64,000 nt of DNA. Origin: Chloroflexi bacterium HGW-Chloroflexi-2. GTDB taxonomy: Bacteria > Chloroflexota > Anaerolineae > Anaerolineales > Anaerolineaceae. The notes under the pieces were generated by a model. That model was not told the DNA's origin and ran no database searches. It saw only the letters and a list, made by a program, of their open reading frames with translations. Below, piece after piece: positions 32,401 through 40,004 of this stretch (position 1 is its first letter; every line of letters begins with the position of its first letter). The stretch spans positions 62,001 through 126,000 of the forward strand of contig PHBY01000007.1 in NCBI GenBank assembly GCA_002840735.1, given 5' to 3'. Both the position numbers and the translations under genes were made by a program.

Positions 32401-33091
32401 CGTTCGTTTTATTCGGAAGAATGGGTTGGGTTGCACCAGGAGGTGGTGGTATCACCGGTGTGTGATTTAATGGAGGTGCATATGACCTGATAGGGCGTGG
32501 AGGTGTTTTTTCTATTTCTTCTTCGAGTGGTGTAATTTGATAATCGATGGCTTTTGGGGTCTCTTTTATGGATGTCACCGGAGTCGTTTTTGAATCATCC
32601 ATTGGAATTGTCACAGAATCATTCTCCAGATTATTCACCTTTTCTGGATCACCCATTGCAGTTAGATTTTCGTTTTGCTCCAGATTTGTGAATAGGTGGT
32701 TTCGACCTTGGGAACCATCTACATTCTCTGTTCCTTTTTCTGATAAATTGTCTGGTGAAATCGAATGGTCATTTTCTAATTCTGATAATTCTTCTGAATA
32801 CCAACCTGCCGTGGACTCAGGATCACCTGTTGGATGCCGATCGTTAATCTCGGCATGATCACCATTTTTTATCTGGTCTGGCACATCTGGATTACTGTCG
32901 AAGCTGGATTTGCGTTTAGGCGCTGTTTCTTCCAAAGATGCGTCATAATCTTTTTGTGATGCAATCAATTTCTTCAATCGATCTGCAGAATCGGCTTTAT
33001 TTGAACTATTTTGATTTGATTTGTCATTTTCCATAATATTTTCCAAAGCTATCTCTAAACTTAATTCTTTTGATATTCTAGCATATTTCAT
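29426..33091 (-). CDS. Bifunctional class A penicillin-binding protein
   Basis: 1221 aa. Residues 1-295: disordered, acidic and Pro-rich cytoplasmic region, unusually long. One transmembrane helix ('VVLIGLFILVFIVIAAGSFGV'). Glycosyltransferase GT51: 'ATEDKEYYNHPGFD' with catalytic Glu, 'GASTITQQLAR'. Transpeptidase: 'PGSSIKPLVY' (SxxK), 'ANSFNVPA' (SxN), 'AVKTGTTNDF' (KTG). A beta-rich domain follows, then a Thr-Pro tail. It polymerises and cross-links peptidoglycan. 'cgaggt' precedes the first ATG; the ATG at 33034 is an alternative. Confidence 0.93.
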   Translation of the reverse strand: MKYARISKELSLEIALENIMENDKSNQNSSNKADSADRLKKLIASQKDYDASLEETAPKRKSSFDSNPDVPDQIKNGDHAEINDRHPTGDPESTAGWYSEELSELENDHSISPDNLSEKGTENVDGSQGRNHLFTNLEQNENLTAMGDPEKVNNLENDSVTIPMDDSKTTPVTSIKETPKAIDYQITPLEEEIEKTPPRPIRSYAPPLNHTPVIPPPPGATQPILPNKTNVNDTQATRVSPAAFRNSQQNQSIQQSSSFQTAPKKPTITKKTKPPKPPKSSNGSDFQQAWGCFIRVVLIGLFILVFIVIAAGSFGVYQYYKIAQALPPVEELREKAAKFETTRILDRDGNIIYEIIDPNAGRRTYVPLEKISPYLIAATIATEDKEYYNHPGFDPVAVARAFWQNYTAGDIVSGASTITQQLARMLLLDDTERYTRTYERKSREIVLAAEITRKYSKEEILEIFLNENNYGNLAYGVQAAAETYFNTSAEKLTLSQASFLAGLPQAPAVYDIYTNREATLTRQKQVLILMYELSQEKNCIFVSTNLERVCVNEIASAAQEIENYEFKPHDYSMVHPHWVNYIRTQLESQFDPQTIYRSGFTVYTTLDPVIQNKAQSVIQTQIAGLADKNATSGAAVVIRPSTGEILAMVGSADFYKESISGQVNMALAPRQPGSSIKPLVYLAAFEKGWTPATLIWDVPSEFPPSGDPNDPREPYKPVNYDNRFHGPVTLRSALANSFNVPAVKALEFVGIYDNPATSHPDGFVDFAKRMGISTLTREDYGMSLSLGGGDVTLLELTNVFATIANTGNQIPPVAITKIVDHLGNIVYEYQNPTPNRVIREEHAYLISSIMSDNQARTPMFGANSVLNLPFQVAVKTGTTNDFRDNWTLGFTPDVAVGIWVGNADYTPMIDTSGLTGAAPIWAETMQFAVNRLVGNNSASFVRPTGIVDKIICTISGTEPSEWCPNQRTEIFAFDQLPLPKSEDLWQKINIDTWTGLRASSACNEFTKEEFVLNVKEKWAVKWIEDNSDGRNWANNLGFESPVLFVPERECKADDPKAKIIFAGISEGQMITTNPLDIYALVDATHNYRRMRLDYGRGSDPNSWENLVEFDRNFQDVDLIYTWDLFEDEIEPGDYTLRIRIESSEDGRYAEKKVTIRIQVATPTPTVTPTLTITPTLTVTPTATETPTPTNTSLPPTVTSTATQQSLVPTVVTPMPTNTPNP

Positions 33092-33120
33092 TTGACCTCG
33101 AATAACTCTCCCTTTACAAT
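33092..33120 (+). promoter_or_regulatory. Promoter abutting the 787-aa gene (leaderless-type)
   Basis: -35 TTGACC (33092-33097), 17-bp spacer, -10 TACAAT (33115-33120), then six bases to ATG 33127. The expected start site coincides with the start codon. It lies in the 35-bp gap between divergent genes. Confidence 0.6.
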
Positions 33121-33126
33121 CAGGCT

Positions 33127-35490
33127 ATGTATCCAATGAACATAGATCCACAAGACCCTTTCAGTTTGATTCTTGTAAATGATTCTCAACGCTCGGAAGA
33201 GGATAAATCATTTGATAATACCTGGGAAATCCAATATGAAGGAGGTGAATTAGGTGGAATTTCTCTTTACAGTACACTTGGGTTACAGGCATTAAGTATG
33301 AGAATCACACCTATTTTTTCAAACCCCAATGAAAGTAGAATCCACCTCAGACAATTCGAAAAAAAACCAAACATTAATGAAATTTTGCCTAATTACACGA
33401 ATATATGTGTTGAAGTTTTCGCAGGCATTCATTTCAGCTTAGAATATTTCATCTCAAATTCATACTCCATTTATGGAAAGGTTTCCATTCAAAACCAGTC
33501 TTCGCAGAAATTCTCTGGCAACCTTCAATATCTTGTCTCCTTAAAACCTTTATCCGGTGGGGAGCAGATGAAAGGAATGCAATTTGATTCACTTTTTGTT
33601 TTAGAAGGAAAAACAAAGGATTTGTTCCCGGTGTTTTACCTCAGTGGGTCTTCACAAACTGGTAAACTAGGGCAAACTTCCATCGCAACCAATTTTGAAA
33701 TTGATACAGATTCGTTTCAGCACTTGAAGTGGTGTCTTGCATTCGAGCACGAAAAATTCCAATCCCAGGAGCAAGTTATAAATTTTCAAAGCTTAGATTT
33801 TGAAAAAGAGACAACACGAAATAAATTATTTCATCAAAGAGATTTCTTCTTTTTTGACACTGGAAATCCCGATTGGGATAATGCATTGCTTTCTAGCCAG
33901 AATTCTGCCAAACAACTAATCGTCAGAGGAACAGAATCACAACAAAAATTATCGCTGGTTCAGAATCGACATCCAGAAAAAACGATATATCAATCAGAAA
34001 CAGCTAAGAATCATAAAAAAGAAGGAATTTCCCCAATACAACTATGGTACTTCCTGCAAGTTTTACCAAAACAACATTATTTAATTCAAAATGTATTTGA
34101 TGAATTTTTGAGTTTTCAAAGAGAAGATGGCTTCATTCCAAATCATTCAGACCCTTCAAATTTCTTAGCTCGTTTCCATGCTTTTCCTATCTTAGCAACG
34201 ATCGGTCAAGAAATTCTTGATGCTCAAAGATCCCAGGATTCAGCCATTGCATATCTGCAAAAGTTAATCTCCTACTTACATTATTGGCTAACCATTTCTA
34301 CAGAAAAAACCTCCTATCATTGGGAAAATGCATTGCAATCTTTATACGAGGATTTACCGATTCACAATCTATGGGATAAAGAAGGTTATGGAATAAATAC
34401 CAGGTGGATTGAATCACCATTCCTCAACAGTCTATTAGCTATAGAATGCGAAAAATGTTTACAAATTGCTGATCAATTTGCGATTGAATTTCCAGAAAGA
34501 AACTGGCTGGAAAGCCAAAAAACAAATTTATTAAAGACTATTAACGATTCATGGAACCCTAAACAAAAATATTTTGCTTATCGTGATATTCATACCAAAA
34601 GATCACCAGGTAAAGTCTCCATCCTGAAAAAAAACGGTTCAGGTATTTATACGTTGGAGAAAAGACTGCGATCACCTCAAAGATTAACTGCAAAGGTCGT
34701 TACTCACCCGGAACTTTCCAATAAAATCACAATAGAGATAAGAGGAATGTTTGAAAATCAGGAGGTACTCGAAATTATTAAACCAAGAGATTTTTTTTGG
34801 AGCACCACAACAGGCTTGAGTACTACCGAAAATGTGTATGAGAGTATATCCTCCATAAAAATTCTTGGGCTTCCAGATGATAACTCAGTTGAGGTCAGTA
34901 CATCGCAATATTCCATGCTGGATTTGAGTTTATTTCTCTCTATATTAATAAAGGAGAATAATAAAAAAAACATCCAACAAATGGTAGACCAGTGGTTAGA
35001 AAAGGAATTTTTGAGTAATTTTGGGTTATCATTGATTCCGAAGAAATATCAGACAACCGGTAAATCTAACATGAATTCAGTGGATTTACCTTTGAATTCA
35101 CTCATATTGGAAGGTCTGATTGATAAACAACAATTAGATCTGGCAAAGAAAGTCTTTATTAACTTGATGAAAGTAGTTATAAAAAATTTGCGATTATCAA
35201 AAAAATTCTATAAACTATATGATGCACATGATGGAACTTGCAAAGGCGAATATAATATAATTAATGGAATGATTCCATTAAAAATCTTTTTTAGATTAAT
35301 TGGTATTCAGCGTTGGACAGATAATGAAATTGAATTTATGGGTTCGAGTGTTTTTAAAGAAGAGATTAAAATTTTTCATCGAGGACTTAAGGTAATTTGC
35401 TCACAAAAAGGACATACGATCATTAATTCTGACGGAAAAATTATTGAACTTAATACCACGAATTTACGAAAAATTAAGATCCCATCCTAG
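33127..35490 (+). CDS. Large cytoplasmic protein, possibly six-hairpin-glycosidase-like; function unknown
   Basis: 787 aa, no signal peptide or membrane helix. The first 240 residues are beta-rich. The middle and C-terminal parts are helical with features recalling (alpha/alpha)6 glycosidases of the GH63/GH37 type: 'FQREDGFIPNHSD', 'RWIESPFLNSLLAIE', a beta insertion (about 490-590), and 'GEYNIINGMIPLKIFFRLIG' near the end. Clear catalytic acids cannot be assigned. A role in trimming or binding glycans is a guess only. No Shine-Dalgarno; probably a leaderless mRNA. Followed after 17 bp by the DarA-like pair. Confidence 0.5.
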   Translation: MYPMNIDPQDPFSLILVNDSQRSEEDKSFDNTWEIQYEGGELGGISLYSTLGLQALSMRITPIFSNPNESRIHLRQFEKKPNINEILPNYTNICVEVFAGIHFSLEYFISNSYSIYGKVSIQNQSSQKFSGNLQYLVSLKPLSGGEQMKGMQFDSLFVLEGKTKDLFPVFYLSGSSQTGKLGQTSIATNFEIDTDSFQHLKWCLAFEHEKFQSQEQVINFQSLDFEKETTRNKLFHQRDFFFFDTGNPDWDNALLSSQNSAKQLIVRGTESQQKLSLVQNRHPEKTIYQSETAKNHKKEGISPIQLWYFLQVLPKQHYLIQNVFDEFLSFQREDGFIPNHSDPSNFLARFHAFPILATIGQEILDAQRSQDSAIAYLQKLISYLHYWLTISTEKTSYHWENALQSLYEDLPIHNLWDKEGYGINTRWIESPFLNSLLAIECEKCLQIADQFAIEFPERNWLESQKTNLLKTINDSWNPKQKYFAYRDIHTKRSPGKVSILKKNGSGIYTLEKRLRSPQRLTAKVVTHPELSNKITIEIRGMFENQEVLEIIKPRDFFWSTTTGLSTTENVYESISSIKILGLPDDNSVEVSTSQYSMLDLSLFLSILIKENNKKNIQQMVDQWLEKEFLSNFGLSLIPKKYQTTGKSNMNSVDLPLNSLILEGLIDKQQLDLAKKVFINLMKVVIKNLRLSKKFYKLYDAHDGTCKGEYNIINGMIPLKIFFRLIGIQRWTDNEIEFMGSSVFKEEIKIFHRGLKVICSQKGHTIINSDGKIIELNTTNLRKIKIPS

Positions 35491-35507
35491 ATAAGAAAGG
35501 ATCAAGA

Positions 35508-35852
35508 ATGAATTCTCAAACAAAAGCCCCAGATACACTACTTATGGCTGTTATTCAGTCGCAGGATGTTGACCATGCTGAAAGTGCATTGGAAAAATTG
35601 AATATTCATATAACGCGCTTAGCCAGCACCGGGGGGTTTTTAGGAAGACGAAATGCAACTTTATTCTTAGGCCTCCCAGCCGAAAAGGAAGAAGTTATAT
35701 TGCAGACTTTAAAGAAAACCTGTCGCCAACGTGTGGAATATATTGCTGTACCACTTGAAAGCGCACCACTTCCTCTACCAGCACCAACACCCATCACGAT
35801 TGGTGGAGCAAATATTTTTGCATTAGATGTTGAACACTTTGAGGAGATATAA
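35508..35852 (+). CDS. DarA/PstA-like cyclic-di-AMP receptor family protein, copy 1
   Basis: 114 aa. 'LASTGGFLGRRNATLFLGL' is the hallmark of the PII-like CdAMP_rec family (formerly DUF970), whose members bind c-di-AMP as trimers. Longer than copy 2 by a Pro-rich C-terminal insertion ('APLPLPAPTPITIGG'). 'aagga' precedes the ATG. Two bp separate it from copy 2, so the two are co-translated. Ligand binding in this phylum is inferred from the family. Confidence 0.85.
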   Translation: MNSQTKAPDTLLMAVIQSQDVDHAESALEKLNIHITRLASTGGFLGRRNATLFLGLPAEKEEVILQTLKKTCRQRVEYIAVPLESAPLPLPAPTPITIGGANIFALDVEHFEEI

Positions 35853-35854
35853 CC

Positions 35855-36121
35855 ATGAAAATGATTATTGCTATCGTTCGTGATCGAGATACAAATCCTG
35901 TTTCAACTGCCTTAACCTCAGCAGAATTCCGAGTAACGCACATCGCTTCCACAGGTGGCTTCCTCAGACGTGGAAATTCCACTTTATTTATTGGATTAGA
36001 AGACGAAAAAGTGGATCAGGCGATGGAGATCATTCGAACAAACTTAGAACCTGCCGATGATCCTGCCCAAAAACGAGCAACTTTATTCGTTCTAAATGTG
36101 AATCATTTTACACATTTTTAA
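35855..36121 (+). CDS. DarA/PstA-like cyclic-di-AMP receptor family protein, copy 2
   Basis: 88 aa. 'IASTGGFLRRGNSTLFIGLEDEKV' is a near-canonical family signature, closer to characterised DarA than copy 1. Its ribosome site ('gaggag') lies in the last codons of copy 1. Both copies end with a similar strand (NIFALDVEHFEE / TLFVLNVNHFTH), showing tandem duplication followed by divergence. Confidence 0.87.
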   Translation: MKMIIAIVRDRDTNPVSTALTSAEFRVTHIASTGGFLRRGNSTLFIGLEDEKVDQAMEIIRTNLEPADDPAQKRATLFVLNVNHFTHF

Positions 36122-36242
36122 TAATGTTTTTACAATCGAAAAAATTGAAAATTGATTCTTCATCAATCTTCGGTGCATTGGCACAAAAATTGTATGATTA
36201 AGATTAATTAATTCATTCAATCATAAATAAGGAGTAGGGAAT

Positions 36243-36896
36243 ATGAAATTTACAGATGCGTTTACTTTTGTTTTTCAGGATCCAGAATGGTTCAAGAAAA
36301 TTATCATCCCTGGATTAATTGGGTTACTCATTCCTATTGTTGGCTAGATTTTTTTGTTGGGATGGGCATTAAAAGTTACTTTGAACGTTATTAGAAATAA
36401 TCCAAGTCCATTACCAAACATGGAATTTGGGGCAGATTTAGGTCGTGGGTTCAAAGCATGGGTGGTTGGCCTTGTCTATGCCTTTCCAATGATACTTTTT
36501 TATTTGCCAATCCTCATTTTGGGTTTAGTTGCATCAGATAGTGGAGAACAATCTATGGCAGTTGTTGTTGCAATTGCTGGCATTTGTTTTGGTTTCTTAA
36601 TACTTTTATATGGAATCGTCATGGGATTAATGCTTCCAGCTGCTTATGCTAGAGTTGCTGTAGAAGATTCTATCGGAGCTGGTCTTGCCTTCGCAGAGGT
36701 CTTTAGAATGGTGAAAAACAATTTTGTCACCTATTTACTAATTCTCGGAGGTACACTGGCAGCCAGTTTTGTTGCTTCATTGGGATCGATAGCCTGTGGT
36801 ATTGGAATTTTAGTAACTGTCCCTTATTCATTCGCAATCATGGGACATTTCTATGGCCAGGGTTACTTAGAAGCAAAAGGCTTAAAAACACTCTAA
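36243..36896 (+). pseudogene. DUF4013-type membrane protein interrupted by an in-frame TAG
   Basis: A good 'aaggag' site and ATG at 36243 open a frame reading MKFTDAFTFVFQDPEWFKK, 34 codons long, then TAG at 36345-36347, after which the same frame runs on to 36896. The track shows only the 3' part from a TTG at 36354. Joined, it is a complete DUF4013-like protein with several membrane helices; the stop replaces one codon in 'LIPIVG-x-IFLLGW', most simply CAG (Gln) to TAG. It could be a recent nonsense mutation, a sequencing error or readthrough. Other genes here end in TAG, so the code is standard. Confidence 0.75.
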
Positions 36897-36910
36897 TATC
36901 TCATTCGCGT

Positions 36911-36948
36911 TAAAAATCCCTCAAAAAATTATTATTGAGGGATTTTTT
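36911..36948. terminator. Bidirectional terminator, DUF4013 gene / AMMECR1 gene
   Basis: Stem AAAAATCCCTCA / TGAGGGATTTTT around an A/T-rich loop, followed by T on + and with a matching T-run on the - strand. Confidence 0.8.
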
Positions 36949-37510
36949 ATTCATGGAATTCTTCGACCTGATAGGTAGATACTTCAAGAAGTTTCATTTT
37001 CCATCGATCTGGACGGTCCCCCATTTTTCGACAAAGATGTGCCAGGAATTCTTCTGGATCTGGAAGCTGTTCCCAAACCTGTGGTAAAAATGTGGCTTTT
37101 CGAAATCCATCTTTTAATATCACCCCATCAAGTCCAGGTTTTAACATCCCAGGAAGTTCCAGTGGATTATCATATTTTAAATTGACCGGAGCAGATAATC
37201 GGGATATTTCAATGTTAAGATTATTAATTTCATTGAATGTCACTGGTGGGAACCGATAATCTTCCAACGCTGCGGCGACAGCATGATGTTGAACATCCTG
37301 CACCAATGGTTGATAGGCTTCTAAAGCTCCGATACAACCACGCAATTGTCCATCGCTTTTTCTGTGCAGTGTGACAAAAGAAGCACCGTGTTCCCGAAGT
37401 ATCTTTGAATAATTAGCCAAATCCAGATCATCAATTCTTTTGTTCTGGATAGCATTAACAATTGCTTCCCGTGCTACAAGCAAAAGGGTCTTCTTATCTT
37501 TATCGCTCAA
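36947..37510 (-). CDS. AMMECR1-domain protein (AmmeMemoRadiSam protein A type)
   Basis: 187 aa, one AMMECR1 domain. The family hallmark LRGCIG is visible in 'DGQLRGCIGALEAYQPL'; 'PPVTFNEINNLNIEIS' and 'GLDGVILKDGFRKATFLPQVW' are also typical. Biochemical function is unresolved. In many bacteria it is encoded with a Memo-like protein and a radical SAM enzyme; neither is here. It follows a flavin reductase gene by 4 bp, so the two are likely one operon. Confidence 0.88.
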   Translation of the reverse strand: MSDKDKKTLLLVAREAIVNAIQNKRIDDLDLANYSKILREHGASFVTLHRKSDGQLRGCIGALEAYQPLVQDVQHHAVAAALEDYRFPPVTFNEINNLNIEISRLSAPVNLKYDNPLELPGMLKPGLDGVILKDGFRKATFLPQVWEQLPDPEEFLAHLCRKMGDRPDRWKMKLLEVSTYQVEEFHE

Positions 37511-37514
37511 ATTC

Positions 37515-38006
37515 TTATCTATTCTTCTCTCCTAATCGATAATATTCTCGATCGTGATACAACAATGGATCGCCTTGATCTGTCTTTGATGCAACCACTT
37601 CTGCAATAAATAATGTTGATATTCCCAGGTTGATTTCATTAATAACAACACAATCCACCCATGCCAATCCACCTGTAATCAAGAAAGAATGACTTTTAAG
37701 AAAAAAAGTTTTGAGACCTGCAAAACGATCTTCATTATCTCCCACTTTTCCTGCAAAACGATCACTGATTTCTTTTTGTAGAGAAGAAAGTATTGTCACC
37801 CCAAATTCATGTGATTTCTTAACCAAATCACAGGTACGAGTATTATTAGCTAAAGATATTACAATTATTGGCGGTTCAATTGTTACGGAAGTAAAAGAAT
37901 TAACCGTCATCCCATGATAAAAACCTTGAAACTGGCTTGAAACAATGGCAACTCCACTTGTCCAATTTCTCATAACTTGTTTTAATTCCTCACCTGTAAT
38001 GCTCAT
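37515..38006 (-). CDS. Flavin reductase-like (FMN-binding split barrel) protein
   Basis: 163 aa from the chosen ATG at 38006, which has 'agagg' seven bases upstream; the track's 38105 start adds 33 residues that do not look like family sequence. 'NWTSGVAIVSSQFQGFYHGMTVNSFTSVTIEPPIIVISL' and 'FGVTILSSLQKEISDRFAGK' are typical of NADH:FMN oxidoreductases of the HpaC/RutF group. It would supply reduced FMN or be a flavoprotein itself. Partner monooxygenase unknown; the only neighbour is AMMECR1. Confidence 0.85.
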   Translation of the reverse strand: MSITGEELKQVMRNWTSGVAIVSSQFQGFYHGMTVNSFTSVTIEPPIIVISLANNTRTCDLVKKSHEFGVTILSSLQKEISDRFAGKVGDNEDRFAGLKTFFLKSHSFLITGGLAWVDCVVINEINLGISTLFIAEVVASKTDQGDPLLYHDREYYRLGEKNR

Positions 38007-38125
38007 TTTCATCCTCTTTATTGATAAGTAATTGTTAAAATTGATTATACTTTTTTTGTGTATATTTATAATTGATATTATATGCTTTTGAGTGAATTCA
38101 TTCATTTTGACTCTATTTCATTTAC

Positions 38126-38154
38126 TTGCAATCGAAAAATAAGAATGGTACTAT
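38126..38154 (+). promoter_or_regulatory. Promoter of the amidase/L,D-transpeptidase group (leaderless-type)
   Basis: -35 TTGCAA (38126-38131), 17-bp spacer, extended -10 TGG-TACTAT (38149-38154), then six bases to ATG 38161. Confidence 0.55.
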
Positions 38155-38160
38155 CTAAAA

Positions 38161-38949
38161 ATGTTCAAAAGCAATCGGATTGATACGAAATCTCCCCCAA
38201 AAGGAAAAAACAATTTTCATGCTGGAAATGCAATTCTAAGTATTACAGGAATTGCTATATTGGCTGCCACCATTTTCACCATGTGGACGCCATCCAACTT
38301 GTTTTCCAATCAGATGCAAAATATTTATGACATCTGGCAGTCTCAATCCAATGAAGCCTACCCCACACCAACTCAACTCCCTCCAGCGCGAATAGGAATT
38401 GTGGCTGGGCATTATGGAAATGACTCCGGCTCAGTTTGTTCAGATGGCTTTACAGAAATGGAAGCAAATCTAAAAATTGCTACACTGGTAGTCCAAAAAT
38501 TAAAAGCGCTTGGTTACACAGTTGATCTATTAGAAGAATTTGATTCTCGGTTGAATCAATATGCAGGATTAGCTCTCGTTTCCATTCATAATGATTCCTG
38601 CGAATATATCAATGATGCAGCAACTGGTTTCAAAGTAGCTGCTCCCGCCGAAAGTCAATATCTGGATCGATCTGAAAGATTAGAAAAATGTTTAATCCAT
38701 CGCTACCATGAAATCACAGGCCTAAAATTCCATGTCAATACCATCACACCTGACATGACCAGTTATCACACCTTTAGTGAAATTAGCAGTGAGACGACAT
38801 CAGCCATTATTGAGACAGGATTTTTGAACCTGGATGAAGAAATCATTCGTTATCAACCAGAATTGGTTGCGGATGGTATCGTTGCCGGTATAGAATGTTT
38901 TATTGGCAAAGAAAACGTCCCGGATAATTATTTATCTGAGATGCCATAA
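38161..38949 (+). CDS. N-acetylmuramoyl-L-alanine amidase (Amidase_3)
   Basis: 262 aa. One N-terminal membrane anchor (about residues 22-42), a short linker, then the zinc amidase domain. Likely zinc ligands and catalytic Glu: 'IVAGHYGN' (His), 'FTEMEANL' (Glu), 'LVSIHNDSC' (His), 'IIETGFLNL' (Glu). It cleaves the bond between MurNAc and the stem peptide outside the membrane. It overlaps the next gene (ATG inside its TAATG), so wall hydrolysis and cross-linking enzymes are coupled. Confidence 0.88.
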   Translation: MFKSNRIDTKSPPKGKNNFHAGNAILSITGIAILAATIFTMWTPSNLFSNQMQNIYDIWQSQSNEAYPTPTQLPPARIGIVAGHYGNDSGSVCSDGFTEMEANLKIATLVVQKLKALGYTVDLLEEFDSRLNQYAGLALVSIHNDSCEYINDAATGFKVAAPAESQYLDRSERLEKCLIHRYHEITGLKFHVNTITPDMTSYHTFSEISSETTSAIIETGFLNLDEEIIRYQPELVADGIVAGIECFIGKENVPDNYLSEMP

Positions 38950-39989
38950 TGGAAAATTCACCATTTTCAGCTTCACAGGCACTTTCAAAAGCCCGTGATC
39001 ATTTACGCACCAAAAACATTCCAGAAGCGCTGCATTGGGCAAAGCTTCTCATCGATATTTCCCCAGATCAGGAAGAAGGTTGGCTGATTCTGGCAGCTTG
39101 TTCACAACCTGAAGATAGTGTCAGGTATCTTATCAAAGCATTGGAAATCAATCCAGGTTCCCATCGCGCCCGTCAAGGAATGGATTGGGCAATTAAACGA
39201 CTAAGAAAACTTAAGCAAGAGAAACAAAGCCCGGTTATAAATCCTCCTTTTGAGCAAGTAAAAGTCCCTCAACCAACGAAAACCCCTTCCGGGAACACAC
39301 CTTGGATAAAAGTAGCTGGTCTGATCGTTTTATTAACCCTGATAATCTTTGGTACCTGGTTCGTATTCCCAACAATAAAAACAGTATTTGCCAGGCAACC
39401 TGTCTCCCAACGGCCGGTAGGTGTTATTCAAAAGCTGACGATCACACCTACAGCTACAGCCACAGCCACCTCCACAGCCACACCAACAGCAACAGCAACA
39501 GCCACTGCTACTCCAACCAATACACCCACTTCAACTCCTACATCAACATCCACACCTACTTTCACCCCAACTTTTACTCCGAGACCGACCATGCCTACAA
39601 ATTATGGGGTTGAAATCCCTGCAGAAGTGGATGAAAATACCCGCTGGATCGATATTGACTTAAGTGATCAAATGTTATACGCCTATATCGGCGAAAATGT
39701 GGTGAATTCATTCCTTGTTTCCACAGGTACCTGGAGAACACCAACAGTCATTGGTGAATTTCACATCTGGGTGAAATATCGGTACGCTGATATGCGTGGT
39801 CCTGGTTATTACTTACCTGATGTTCCCTTCACAATGTATTTTTTTAAGGGTTATGGAATCCATGGTACTTATTGGCATGATAATTTTGGCACCCCGATGA
39901 GTCACGGATGTGTAAACATGCGAACATCTGAAGCTGGCTGGCTATTTGATTTTGCTTCTGTCGGAACTTTGGTGAATGTACATCCATAG
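38949..39989 (+). CDS. L,D-transpeptidase (YkuD) with N-terminal TPR-like region and Thr-Pro spacer
   Basis: 346 aa. Residues 1-95: TPR-like cytoplasmic helices ('EALHWAKLLIDISPDQEEGWLILAAC'); one transmembrane helix about 117-137; a Thr-Pro/Thr-Ala spacer about 155-215; then a YkuD domain with active-site 'HGTYWHDNFGTPMSHGCVNM' (catalytic Cys in SHGC). It makes 3-3 peptide cross-links or attaches proteins to the wall. The cytoplasmic TPR half is unusual and may connect to another protein. Confidence 0.88.
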   Translation: MENSPFSASQALSKARDHLRTKNIPEALHWAKLLIDISPDQEEGWLILAACSQPEDSVRYLIKALEINPGSHRARQGMDWAIKRLRKLKQEKQSPVINPPFEQVKVPQPTKTPSGNTPWIKVAGLIVLLTLIIFGTWFVFPTIKTVFARQPVSQRPVGVIQKLTITPTATATATSTATPTATATATATPTNTPTSTPTSTSTPTFTPTFTPRPTMPTNYGVEIPAEVDENTRWIDIDLSDQMLYAYIGENVVNSFLVSTGTWRTPTVIGEFHIWVKYRYADMRGPGYYLPDVPFTMYFFKGYGIHGTYWHDNFGTPMSHGCVNMRTSEAGWLFDFASVGTLVNVHP

Positions 39990-40004
39990 CAAAGGTACGA
40001 ATCG

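Noticed and set aside
36354-36896. ORF starting at TTG 36354 as an independent gene
   Set aside because: No ribosome site, and the true N-terminus with a good site lies in the same frame upstream, separated by one TAG.
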